Source: Bacteroidota bacterium (GTDB lineage: Bacteria > Bacteroidota > Bacteroidia > B-17B0 > Aurantibacillaceae). From it: a stretch of DNA of 9,885 nucleotides. Position numbers and translations under genes: made by a program. The notes below the pieces were generated by a model. The model had not been told where the DNA came from and ran no database searches. It worked only from the letters and a program-made list of their open reading frames with translations. Position 1 is the stretch's first letter. The number at the start of each line of letters is the position of its first letter. Shown in pieces: positions 1 to 7,700 of this stretch. The stretch is taken from the NCBI GenBank assembly GCA_025359355.1, contig JANYGR010000178.1:1-9885 (forward strand), given 5' to 3'.

Positions 1-2
1 AC

Positions 3-59
3 GCTAAATTGCTTCAGATTTTAGAACTTGCCTGTCACGGATTAATGGGCTTTTTCTAA
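3..59 (+). CDS. Possible C-terminal tail of an upstream gene (partial)
   Basis: One frame is open from the window edge to a TAA at 57-59 and would encode the last 18 residues of a protein, ending LACHGLMGFF. The peptide has an amphipathic, helix-like spacing of leucines and hydrophobics. The other two forward frames hit stops by position 24. Eighteen open codons can occur by chance, so this is only a suggestion. I do not recognise the family, and no terminator hairpin is visible after it. Confidence 0.3.
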   Translation, partial: AKLLQILELACHGLMGFF

Positions 60-115
60 TCAATATTAATTTATTGTAAAATTTTCCTAAAAATCCATCT
101 AACATACATTAAGGC

Positions 116-146
116 TTTGTAGTATCATCCAAGTAACTTACATTTG
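116..146 (+). promoter_or_regulatory. Bacteroidota-type promoter of the arginine decarboxylase gene
   Basis: TTTG at 116-119 and TACATTTG at 139-146 are separated by exactly 19 bp. Both match the known Bacteroidota -33 (TTTG) and -7 (TAnnTTTG) elements perfectly. The expected transcription start is about 4-8 bp after the -7 box, near 150-154. That falls on or next to the ATG at 151, so a transcript from this promoter would have essentially no 5' leader. Confidence 0.7.
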
Positions 147-150
147 TTGG

Positions 151-1548
151 ATGGAAAATAAATACCAAGATTTAATTGAACAAACCTTTGATTTTCCTCA
201 AGAATCATTTGAGGTAAAAGACAACGAATTATATTTTAATGATATTCCTTTGATGGATGTGATTAAACAATACGGAACGCCTCTCAAAATTACGTATTTA
301 CCAAAAATTACTTCTCAAATACAAAAAGCCAAACGCATGTTTAATGTGGCCATGGCAAAAGCCGATTATAAAGGGAAGTACGTATATTGCTATTGTACTA
401 AAAGTTCTCATTTTTCCTTTGTACTAGATGAAGTGCTTAAGAATGACGTGCATATTGAAACTTCATCAGCCTATGATATACAAATACTAAAAGAACAGTT
501 TAAAAAGAAGAAATTAACAAAGGAAACATTCATTATTTGTAACGGCTATAAAAAAACAAATTATAAGCAATACATCTCGGATATGCTGAATGATGGGTTC
601 AATGTTATTCCTGTTTTAGATCATTTAGATGAATTTGACTTCTATAAAAAGAATGTAAAAGTGCCTAAAACTAAACTTGGAATCAGGATAAGTACAGAAG
701 AAGAACCATCATTTGCCTTCTATTCATCCCGACTCGGAGTGCGCTACACAGATATTATTAGTCTATATAAAGAGAAGATACAACATAATCCAAAGTTTGA
801 ACTAAAGCTGTTACATTTCTTTATTAATAATGGCATTAAGGATACTATTTACTATTGGACGGAATTAAACAAGTGCCTTAATATATATTTAGAGCTTAAA
901 AAAATATGCCCAACCCTTGATTCTCTTAACATTGGTGGAGGTATGCCTATTCGCACGTCGTTGAGTTTTGATTACAGTTACGAATATATGGTAGAGGAAA
1001 TCGTTTCTCAAATTAAAACCTTTTGTGCTCAACATGAGATAGATGAACCCAATATTTTTACCGAATTTGGGTCGTTTACTGTAGCTGAAAGTGGAGCTAC
1101 TTTATACTCCATTATTGATCAAAAGCAACAAAACGACCGAGAACAATGGTATATGATTGATAGTTCGTTTATTACGACGTTACCAGACACTTGGGGAATC
1201 AATCAGCGATTTATATTATTAGCAGTTAATAATTGGGATAAGCAGTATGTACCTGTCAATTTGGGTGGCTTAACTTGTGATAGCATGGATTATTATAATA
1301 GTGAAGCCCATACCAATCAGGTGTTTTTACCTAAAGTACAAAAAACAGATAAGCAACCATTATATGTTGGCTTTTTCCATACAGGCGCTTATCAAGAAGC
1401 ATTAAGTGGTTATGGTGGAACCCAGCATTGTTTAGTTCCTGCACCCAAACATGTGTTGATAGATAAGGATGAAGATGGTAAAATAACTACCAAACTTTTT
1501 GCGAAAGAACAGAGTTATAAATCTATGCTAAAAATTTTAGGTTATTAA
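151..1548 (+). CDS. speA: Arginine decarboxylase, short Bacteroidota form (PLP-dependent, fold III)
   Basis: Decarboxylates L-arginine to agmatine, the first step of the agmatine route to putrescine and spermidine; cytoplasmic. At 465 residues it is much shorter than E. coli SpeA (about 660) but matches what I know of Bacteroidota arginine decarboxylases in length and motifs. Visible landmarks are the probable PLP lysine K84 in YCTKSSHF, SRLG at 193-196, the LHFFINNG strand at 221-228, the glycine-rich phosphate-binding loop NIGGGMP at 260-266, FTEFGSF at 303-309 with E305, the active-site block LTCDSMD at 374-380 with C376 and D377, and GAYQ at 412-415. The ATG at 151 is chosen because the N-terminus (ENKYQDLIEQTFDFPQE) resembles the family start. 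There is no Shine-Dalgarno. A perfect promoter ends only 4 bp upstream, implying leaderless mRNA. No agmatinase gene follows here. A related diaminopimelate or ornithine decarboxylase is the alternative but fits less well. Confidence 0.88.
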   Translation: MENKYQDLIEQTFDFPQESFEVKDNELYFNDIPLMDVIKQYGTPLKITYLPKITSQIQKAKRMFNVAMAKADYKGKYVYCYCTKSSHFSFVLDEVLKNDVHIETSSAYDIQILKEQFKKKKLTKETFIICNGYKKTNYKQYISDMLNDGFNVIPVLDHLDEFDFYKKNVKVPKTKLGIRISTEEEPSFAFYSSRLGVRYTDIISLYKEKIQHNPKFELKLLHFFINNGIKDTIYYWTELNKCLNIYLELKKICPTLDSLNIGGGMPIRTSLSFDYSYEYMVEEIVSQIKTFCAQHEIDEPNIFTEFGSFTVAESGATLYSIIDQKQQNDREQWYMIDSSFITTLPDTWGINQRFILLAVNNWDKQYVPVNLGGLTCDSMDYYNSEAHTNQVFLPKVQKTDKQPLYVGFFHTGAYQEALSGYGGTQHCLVPAPKHVLIDKDEDGKITTKLFAKEQSYKSMLKILGY

Positions 1549-1579
1549 TTTGTTAGTTTAAATCTAAATAGTAACTTTC
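1549..1579 (+). promoter_or_regulatory. Probable promoter of the lipoprotein gene
   Basis: TTTG at 1549-1552, immediately after the arginine decarboxylase stop codon, and TAACTTTC at 1572-1579 are separated by 19 bp. The -33 box is perfect and the -7 box matches TAnnTTTG at five of its six fixed positions (C replaces the last G). The expected start near 1584-1587 would leave a leader of about 12-15 nt before the TTG start codon. This suggests the lipoprotein gene has its own promoter despite the 50-bp gap. Confidence 0.5.
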
Positions 1580-1598
1580 GGTTTTAATACATCTATTT

Positions 1599-2291
1599 TT
1601 GAAATTAAAACGGTCAATATTCTTCTTATTAGTATCCCTAAGCCTGATTTGTTTTTCTTGTGGAGGCTCGCGTAAATCTGAAAATGTGATTACCGAAGGA
1701 GTTATCGAATACAAAGCTAGTGTGATTAATGAGAATCATCCGCTGGCGAGTTTTGCCCCATCTTCAGCATCCGTAAAAATTAAAAACGACAAATGGATTT
1801 TGGAAATGAGCACGATGGGCATTTTCAATATTTATTTTAGTTGCAATCTGGAGAATAAGACTTTATCTCAGATGATTAAATACATGGATATTAAAAATGC
1901 CTGTATAGAAAACGATTCGATGCTGATTGAGGAAAATAATAAATATAAGTTGACTTTTAAGGAAACGAATGAAACTAAAATGATTGCAGGTTATAAATGC
2001 AAAAAAGTGATTGCCACAAAGGCTTCTGATCCATCAGTGGTGTTTGATGTATATTACACGCCAGATATTGGTTCTGAAAATTCTAATGAATTAACGCCTT
2101 ATAAGGAATTAAAAGGTATGCCCTTAGATTATCGTGTGTTGCGATTAGGCTTAGAAATGCACTTTGTAGCTACTAGTGTAAAAGGCGAAGAAATAAAAGA
2201 TTCAGATTTTGACGTCCCATCTTATTATAAAATTTTAAATCGCCCGGAATTTGATAAAGAATTTAATCGCTTATTTGCCGATTTTTTCTAA
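1599..2291 (+). CDS. Probable lipoprotein, DUF4412/GLPGLI-like, unknown function
   Basis: A 230-residue exported protein of unknown function. The N-terminus MKLKRSIFFLLVSLSLICFS is a basic, hydrophobic signal sequence ending at C21, followed by GGSRKSE. This fits signal peptidase II processing, although F and C at -2 and -3 make the lipobox atypical. No acidic export signal follows the cysteine, so a periplasmic-facing membrane anchor is the simpler guess. The start is TTG: an in-frame TAA lies at 1572-1574 and no ATG occurs before residue 70. The block ETKMIAGYKCKK (125-136), then a VYYTPDI strand and KGMPLDY (172-178), is shared in order with the next gene (ETKMIAGYECKK, DIWYCEKF, KGMAFEY), so the two are tandem paralogues. 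The pattern resembles Bacteroidota DUF4412 or GLPGLI-type secreted beta-rich proteins; that assignment is from memory and uncertain. Confidence 0.78.
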   Translation: MKLKRSIFFLLVSLSLICFSCGGSRKSENVITEGVIEYKASVINENHPLASFAPSSASVKIKNDKWILEMSTMGIFNIYFSCNLENKTLSQMIKYMDIKNACIENDSMLIEENNKYKLTFKETNETKMIAGYKCKKVIATKASDPSVVFDVYYTPDIGSENSNELTPYKELKGMPLDYRVLRLGLEMHFVATSVKGEEIKDSDFDVPSYYKILNRPEFDKEFNRLFADFF

Positions 2292-2313
2292 AAATAACCA
2301 TTTAGCATATTTT

Positions 2314-2344
2314 TTTAATTCACTTTTAATAAATCGTTAATTTG
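2314..2344 (+). promoter_or_regulatory. Weak candidate promoter of the second DUF4412-like gene
   Basis: TTTA at 2314-2317 and TTAATTTG at 2337-2344 are separated by 19 bp. Each has one mismatch to the Bacteroidota TTTG and TAnnTTTG elements. The predicted start near 2350 gives a leader of about 43 nt to the ATG at 2393. The spacing is right but the sequence is AT-rich, where such matches arise easily. Confidence 0.3.
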
Positions 2345-2392
2345 GTATGCCAATTGAAAATGGTAAATCTCAAAAATAAAAAACTAAAACAC

Positions 2393-3073
2393 ATGAAAAA
2401 ATTATTCTCTACTCTAGCTGTTGTTGCGTTATCAGCATTATCATTAAATGCACAAGTAAAAGAAGGATCAGTTACTTATACAATGAAAATAGAAGGCTTA
2501 CCTCCTGAGCAAGCAGCAATGATGGGAGATATGGAAACGAAAGTAACTTTTAAAAATGACAGAGTACTTACGGATATGTCGTCGATGATGGGCTCTCAAA
2601 TATTTTATACGGATGCTAAAGGCATGTTGATGTTGATTGACCAAATGGGTAATAAAATTGCCGTGAAACAAACAAAGGAAGAAATGGACAAAGCAGCTGC
2701 AAAAGAAAAAGATAAACCTGCTGATCCTAAAATTGAATATACTACCGAAACAAAAATGATAGCTGGTTACGAATGTAAAAAAGCAGTAGTAACAACCATT
2801 AAAAAAGATAAAACAGAAGAAAAAGTGGATATATGGTATTGCGAAAAATTTGATAATCCAAATAAAGAAGGTAAAGGTCGTGGACAAGCAATTATGAAAG
2901 GCTTAAAAGGAATGGCTTTTGAATATTCTGGTGGTAATGGCGGAATGAAATTTAAAATGGTTGCTAAGGAAGTGTCTATGGAACCTGTTGCTGATTCAAA
3001 ATTTGAATTATCAACCGAAGGGTATAAAATGATGACGATGGATGAAATGAAAGCCATGCAAGGAGGAAGATAA
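2393..3073 (+). CDS. Secreted DUF4412-like protein, unknown function
   Basis: A 226-residue exported protein. MKKLFSTLAVVALSALSLNA is a clear signal peptide with likely cleavage before Q21 (LNA-Q), typical of Bacteroidota, and there is no lipobox cysteine. The mature part opens with KEGSVTYTMKIEG, a strand seen at the start of DUF4412-type domains. It continues with an M-rich segment (AAMMGDMETK, MDMSSMMG-like), a lysine and glutamate-rich linker at 94-112, the block ETKMIAGYECKK (119-130), DIWYCEKF (146-153) and KGMAFEY (172-178). It is very rich in lysine and methionine. The frame also runs open back to a TTG at 2342, but that would put 17 polar residues ahead of a perfect signal peptide, so ATG 2393 is chosen. 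It is the tandem paralogue of the preceding lipoprotein gene. A LolA-like or metal-binding role is conceivable but not shown by the sequence. Confidence 0.82.
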   Translation: MKKLFSTLAVVALSALSLNAQVKEGSVTYTMKIEGLPPEQAAMMGDMETKVTFKNDRVLTDMSSMMGSQIFYTDAKGMLMLIDQMGNKIAVKQTKEEMDKAAAKEKDKPADPKIEYTTETKMIAGYECKKAVVTTIKKDKTEEKVDIWYCEKFDNPNKEGKGRGQAIMKGLKGMAFEYSGGNGGMKFKMVAKEVSMEPVADSKFELSTEGYKMMTMDEMKAMQGGR

Positions 3074-3091
3074 TTAAAATAGGTAAATAAT

Positions 3092-3127
3092 AAAACGTCC
3101 GAAAAGTTAATTCTTTCGGACGTTTTT
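3092..3127 (+). terminator. Intrinsic terminator after the secreted DUF4412-like gene
   Basis: The arms AAAACGTCCGAAA (3092-3104) and TTTCGGACGTTTT (3114-3126) are perfectly complementary over 13 bp. The loop is 9 nt and a T run occupies 3123-3127. It starts 19 bp after the TAA at 3071-3073. The A-run on the left arm means it could also work on the opposite strand. Confidence 0.85.
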
Positions 3128-3161
3128 AGTTTATATTAGTTACTTAATACTTTACTTCAAT

Positions 3162-3196
3162 AAAAATCCCTCTGCAAAAATTGCAGAGGGATTTTT
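3162..3196 (-). terminator. Intrinsic, probably bidirectional terminator of the convergent fibronectin-III gene
   Basis: The arms AAAAATCCCTCTGCAA (3162-3177) and TTGCAGAGGGATTTTT (3181-3196) form a perfect 16-bp stem with a 3-nt loop. The symmetric A and T ends supply a T run on both strands. It lies 17 bp beyond the stop codon of the minus-strand gene and would also back up the first terminator for plus-strand transcription. Confidence 0.85.
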
Positions 3197-3213
3197 AGTT
3201 TACAGGTTACAAT

Positions 3214-3807
3214 TTACACCACATGTACCATGTGAGGGTCGGTGTAAGGTTGTTCTATATCTTGTACGATGGCTTTTACCCTAAACCAATATTTGTTACC
3301 AGCTGTTAAACCTGTTATTGTATAACTGGTATTATTGGTTACTTTTATTTGTTGCCAAGTATTTGCATTGATAGGGTCAGCTATCATTTCCCAAACATAA
3401 GCAGCATGGCTTCCTGCATAAGGCGAAATCAAATCAACGGTTCCGCTTAACGAGCCCTGTGTGGCATTAAATATTTTAGGTTTTGGTATACCTACTTGTT
3501 TAATAGCAAAGCCACTACTAGTTGCTTTTACCTCGTCGTTATCGCACTCCAGCTCAGCAGCCGATTTAATAACGTTAAGCACTTTTACCACATATTGCTG
3601 TGCGTTTTTAATGGCCAGCGGATCGGGATGGGTAGCATGTATGGCATTATGCAATGCTAATTTACCAGCCGACAACATGGGTAAATAACTAGCCGAATTG
3701 GGTAGGGCGGCATTTCCCGTTAAGCTGTTTTCTATAGTGCCAGCCGACACTTCTATCCCACTTGGGTCTAGTCCTTCTATTCCGAGAACTAATTTTATCT
3801 GTCTCAT
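3214..3807 (-). CDS. Small fibronectin type III domain protein
   Basis: A 197-residue protein with two parts. Residues 1-100 are mostly helical (SAGKLALHNAIHATHPDPLAIKNAQQYVVKVLNVIK and around it) and end in a conserved-looking DEVKATSSGFAIK. Residues about 108-197 form one fibronectin type III domain: VDLISP at 124-129, YVWEMI at 137-142, W151, SYTITGLTAGNKYWFRVKAI at 161-180 with the typical tyrosine-corner and WFRV strand. There is no signal peptide, transmembrane segment or T9SS sorting domain, so secretion by known routes is not apparent. The start at 3807 is the ATG followed by MRQIKLVLGIEGL, which resembles openings I know from similar small Bacteroidota proteins. The gene is convergent with the DUF4412-like gene, separated by two terminators. 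Its upstream side faces a long region without a gene. No function is known; protein-protein contact is the general fibronectin-III role. Confidence 0.8.
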   Translation of the reverse strand: MRQIKLVLGIEGLDPSGIEVSAGTIENSLTGNAALPNSASYLPMLSAGKLALHNAIHATHPDPLAIKNAQQYVVKVLNVIKSAAELECDNDEVKATSSGFAIKQVGIPKPKIFNATQGSLSGTVDLISPYAGSHAAYVWEMIADPINANTWQQIKVTNNTSYTITGLTAGNKYWFRVKAIVQDIEQPYTDPHMVHVV

Positions 3808-4190
3808 AATATTTGTTTTTTTAAAGAGATTAGTTCAAAAGCTTTAAACGGTCTTGCCAAATTTGATGCGGTATCTCTAAGATTATTAGTTATATTCTTG
3901 TTGAGATTCTGAATCACGATATGCTTGATAGAACGAATGAAACTTATTTTTTTGATAACCTCTTATGGTTTATGATTATTAAATGATTGCATCTCTGATG
4001 AGTAAACAAGTGAGAAGATGCTGAGCGACTTGTAAGTAATTTATGTTTGGATAAATTACTTGAGTTGGTTTCTGAGTATTAAAACGGAAGATGGATGAAA
4101 ATGTTACATGCCTTAACATCCTTTAACAGTGCTATTTTGTAACTGGTTACGTTTAGCGTATAAGTGGCTGTGCTTTTTTTCTTTTAGGTA
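3808..4190. other. Region without a gene between the fibronectin-III gene and the repeat array
   Basis: No credible coding frame is visible on either strand; the longest plus-strand frames I followed close within about a dozen codons. It must contain the minus-strand promoter of the fibronectin-III gene. The best box I find is CAAATTTG at 3849-3856 (five of six fixed positions of TAnnTTTG read on the minus strand), without a -33 partner at the right spacing. It also holds the inverted repeat at 4034-4061. Confidence 0.6.
4034..4061. repeat. 11-bp perfect inverted repeat
   Basis: AAGTAATTTAT (4034-4044) and ATAAATTACTT (4051-4061) are perfect reverse complements around a 6-nt spacer (GTTTGG). 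The arms are AT-rich and no T run follows, so it is not a classic terminator. It could be an operator or an RNA stem, or chance in AT-rich DNA. Confidence 0.5.
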
Positions 4191-4640
4191 AACTTCTATA
4201 TATAAATGGATGCATATATACACAAGGATATACTTCTATACCTAACAATAAGCTTCCATACATAAAGGAAGACTTCCATGCATAAAAGTATGACTCTATA
4301 TATCATAATAAATTTCTATGTATAACAGTAAGCTTCCATACATAAAGGAAGACTTTCATACATAAAAGTATGACTTTATACATCATGATAAATTTCTGTG
4401 TATAACAATAAGCTTTCATGCATAAAAAAGAGCTTCTGTGCATAACAGAAAGCTTTCATGTATAACCGTGAGCTTTCATACATCACCATAAGCTTCTGTA
4501 CAAATAAGTACACTTACATGCCTAATAGTAAGTTTTTATACTTTTTAAAAGACTTCTATGCATTAAAGTAAACGCCTGTACATAATGATAATTTTTTGTA
4601 CAAATAAGTATACTTCTATGCATAATGGAATACTTATTTT
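4191..4640. repeat. Array of about 22 degenerate 20-bp palindromic tandem units
   Basis: Starting at 4191, every 20 bp repeats one pattern, through 22 full units to 4630 plus half a unit to 4640, with no insertion or deletion anywhere. The approximate consensus is TACTTCTATGCATAAAAGTA; its two halves are complementary at 9 of 10 positions, with the dyad centre between unit positions 10 and 11. By hand count, T9 is present in all 22 units and T5 in 21. Positions 7 and 11 are always pyrimidine, and 8, 10 and 18 always purine. Substitutions elsewhere are frequent. Units beginning at 4251-4311 recur as 4331-4391 with 73 of 80 bases identical. The array is non-coding, rich in TAA in all phases, and sits about 67 bp upstream of the promoter-like boxes of the T9SS gene. 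A multi-site protein-binding array is the leading idea. Confidence 0.93.
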
Positions 4641-4661
4641 ACGTAAAAAAAAACGTAAAAA
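4637..4661. repeat. Palindrome and short direct repeat at the array end
   Basis: TTTTACGTAAAA at 4637-4648 is a perfect 12-bp palindrome overlapping the last half-unit of the array. The string ACGTAAAAA occurs at 4641-4649 and again at 4653-4661, 12 bp apart. This could be an operator next to the promoter or simply AT-rich sequence. Confidence 0.5.
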
Positions 4662-4706
4662 ATTGACTTTGTGCTAAAAACGTCTTTAACGGTAGCGCGA
4701 ATTGTT

Positions 4707-4724
4707 TATATTTGATTAGGTTTG
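4707..4724 (+). promoter_or_regulatory. Two tandem -7 promoter boxes upstream of the T9SS gene
   Basis: TATATTTG (4707-4714) and TAGGTTTG (4717-4724) both match the Bacteroidota -7 element TAnnTTTG perfectly and lie 10 bp apart. Neither has a TTTG at the usual 19-bp distance; the first has only TTTA at 4685-4688, 18 bp away. Missing -33 boxes fit dependence on an activator, possibly acting through the upstream array. The leaders would be about 28-40 nt, and no Shine-Dalgarno precedes the ATG at 4758. Confidence 0.5.
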
Positions 4725-4757
4725 TGATCTAACTTGAAAATTAATTAAAAAAATTTT

Positions 4758-7700
4758 ATGAAAAAATTAAAATTACTATTAGCGTTTGCCTTCATGCTTT
4801 GTGCGTGGCAAGGAGATGCACAAAGCACAATTCCTCAGCGCGATTTATGGGCAATAGGAACTAATGTGGTTAAATTTAATCCAACAACAGGTGTATTGCA
4901 AGCAAGCGCAATCGGCACTCTACCCTTAGATCCATTCACTACTCTTTATGGTTTTCAGCCAAATCCTAATAATCAAACGATTAATAATGCTTATCATGAT
5001 GAAAATGGTAATTTATTGTTTTATATCGCAGATAGTAAAGTGTATGATGTTGACGGCAGATTTATTGGCTCTTTGATGTATAAAAATTCAGCAGGTAATT
5101 TATGTTCAGATATGATTGGACATCAAGAAATTGCGATAATGCCTGATAAATGTAATCCACGAATTTTTTATATAATAGCTGGAAATAGAACATCTGGACA
5201 TAGTACAAACAATGACCCCGTACCACTTCCTAATCCGCAATATACAAAGCTTGAACTTGGGTTAGATATCAATAATATTACTGTAACAGGTTTAAATAAT
5301 GTAACCTCTAATTATGCTTTTTATGGCGATCCTTTAGCAGATGGCAGATTAGGCTTTGCTAATGATGTTTTTCTACCACATGACGTTTTAAATTATATGG
5401 GTTCCCCAATGCACCCATTTTTTACAGCAGCAAGTAATTTTGATAATGCTACCAATTTTACATTTGCAGTTAGCAAAAGACAAGCAGATGGCGAAAGGCT
5501 TTTATTTTTAAGTTCAAGTATTGAAATAGCAGTATTTACAGGTTCTGAATTAGAAGCAGCTGGTAATGTTAGCCAAACTAATTTACCTAACGCAATATAC
5601 AATAATACCACTGGCCAAAAGAACGCTAATACCGAGTGCGAATTATACCAAGCAGTAGGCTCTAATACTTTAAGATTAGCTAACAAAACGGATGCTTTAA
5701 CTACTCTATCTGAGGCTTATTTTTATCGAGATTTTATTTACAACTCGGGTGTAATTACAACATCAGCTCCTGTTCTATTATCAGATCCTATAGTTACATC
5801 GTCGTTTATGGATTACGGATTAGAGTTTTCACCTAATGGTCGCTATCTGTATGTTACATCAACTAACCACGCTGGAGGTTTAGCTTATTTCGACTTAAAT
5901 CAAACTAATCCAGTTGCTATTGATTTAGGGTCTCAGGTAAACATTAGTAGTTTTAAAACCTCGCAAATTGAAGTTGGTAAAGATGATGCCTTATATTTTT
6001 GTAATGGTACTCAAATGGGGCGCTTAAGCAATCTTAATACACCATCGGCTATTACACAAAGTAATTTTACTACAATCAATTTACCTAATGTTGTTTTGCC
6101 TAGTGCAACAGTTTCTAATTCTCAAATTGGTTTTGCTAACATTTATTTCACGCTCAACGACCAAGTAGATGGCGAACCTCCATACCCAACATATATTATT
6201 GGCAACACGTTAGCGGAAGCTAAATGTTGTATCGAGCATCAAAAATACACCATTGACACCTATACTGTTAATGGTACAAACCACAATCAAGTATGGAGCC
6301 TTGGAGCAACCAATAATCCTTTTGGTGTAGTAAGCGGTATAGTATCTATTAAAAATCGTTTGGTTATACCTGTTGGTTATTCTGTTACTATCAACAACAT
6401 GGTTTTTGAATATAAGCCTTTTCAAGGCGACCCGAGTGTTACGTCTACTTTTGTAGATGGCGCTAAATGTATTTTACAGCGCTCTACAACTAACGCTGCT
6501 AATGGCGGACAATTAACACTTAACAACACTGTTTTTAGAGGAACAAGCACCTGTTATTACGGGATGTGGGATGGTATTGAAGTACAAGGGGATCCAACTG
6601 CTCTGCAACAAGTAATTGGCGGTACTCCGTTTGTTGTAAGACATCAAGCTCGGTTATTGGTAAATAACAATTCCATTATACAAGATGCTTATTTTGGTGC
6701 AACTAATTATGAGTTTGATTTAACTAATTTTACTGGTTTGTTTTTTGACACTTCGCCATTAAAAAGTGGTGGTATTATTGTAGGAGCAACTAATAGTATT
6801 TTTAAAAATAATTACATTGGTGTATGCTTTTTGCCATACAATACAGCTAATGTATTATCCAATTTTAGAACAACTAATTTTTTGGTAGATGCTCCTCTCA
6901 AAAACCCTTTAATTACACCATTGTGCATGGCATTTATTTTTGATAATAAAATTATGTCCTTTACTACTTGTAATTTCAAAAATTTAGCTACCAGTACTTA
7001 CCCTACAGTACCGGCAGCATCAACGCTTGGGTTGCATGGTATTATTGGCTTTAACGCTTCGCTTAATGTAACTGGCATTGGTACTATTTTTAACCCTGCA
7101 CCCTATGGCACTGGTTGCAATTTTGAAAACCTAACCTATGGCGTACGCGCCTTTAACTGGACAGTAAACACAGCCCTTATACAAAGTGCTACTTTTAAAA
7201 ACAACTACCGTGGCTCTTATTTTAGCAATTATAGCGGTAGCTCTACTACCGTGGTACAACGCAATAAATATTTTGTGTACCAATACCCTAATGGCACGCC
7301 AGCACTAGATGCTGCCTATGGCCATTACTTAGATTATTGCAACAACTTTAAAGTGCAAGAAAACCGTTTTTATTACAATAGCTTTAACGAAACCACTGCA
7401 ACCCCAGTAACAGGGCAATACAACGCTTACGGCTGCATAGTAAACGAAGAAAACCCTAACCAAACGTGTTTTGGCGGCAACGCTGGCGGTTATAAAGGCG
7501 ATGAGGTTTACAAAAACCTGTTTAAAGAAATAAACATAGGCGCACAAGCACAGGGGTTTAATGCGGAACAACCAAAAGATTTAACTACACTTATAAATCA
7601 ATGTTATCTTACAAATCCTTTTTCTTCACCTGAACACAATGTGGGTTTAAAATATACCTGTAACACCTTTGCGGGAACTGACGCGAATGATATTACGGTG

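Noticed and set aside
2340..2356. Small dyad TTGG-TATG-CCAA near the predicted start of the second DUF4412-like transcript
   Set aside because: Only four clean base pairs in each arm; expected by chance and too short to call an operator.
2342..2392. Upstream TTG start for the second DUF4412-like gene
   Set aside because: It would place 17 polar, lysine-rich residues before a complete signal peptide that begins at ATG 2393, and the TTG overlaps the candidate -7 box.
2498..2887. Minus-strand frame of 129 codons opposite the secreted DUF4412-like gene
   Set aside because: It is rich in F, H and C as expected of the complement of a lysine and methionine-rich gene, has no promoter or family features, and lies within a convincing plus-strand gene.
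3461..3688. Plus-strand 75-codon frame inside the fibronectin-III gene
   Set aside because: It is antisense to a gene with a recognisable domain and shows no independent features.
4191..4640. CRISPR array
   Set aside because: Units abut with no unique spacers, the period is only 20 bp, and no cas gene is in view.
4191..4640. Plasmid iterons or replication origin
   Set aside because: Exact-period direct repeats would fit, but there is no replication or partition gene in the window and flanking genes look chromosomal. Kept only as an alternative reading of the array.
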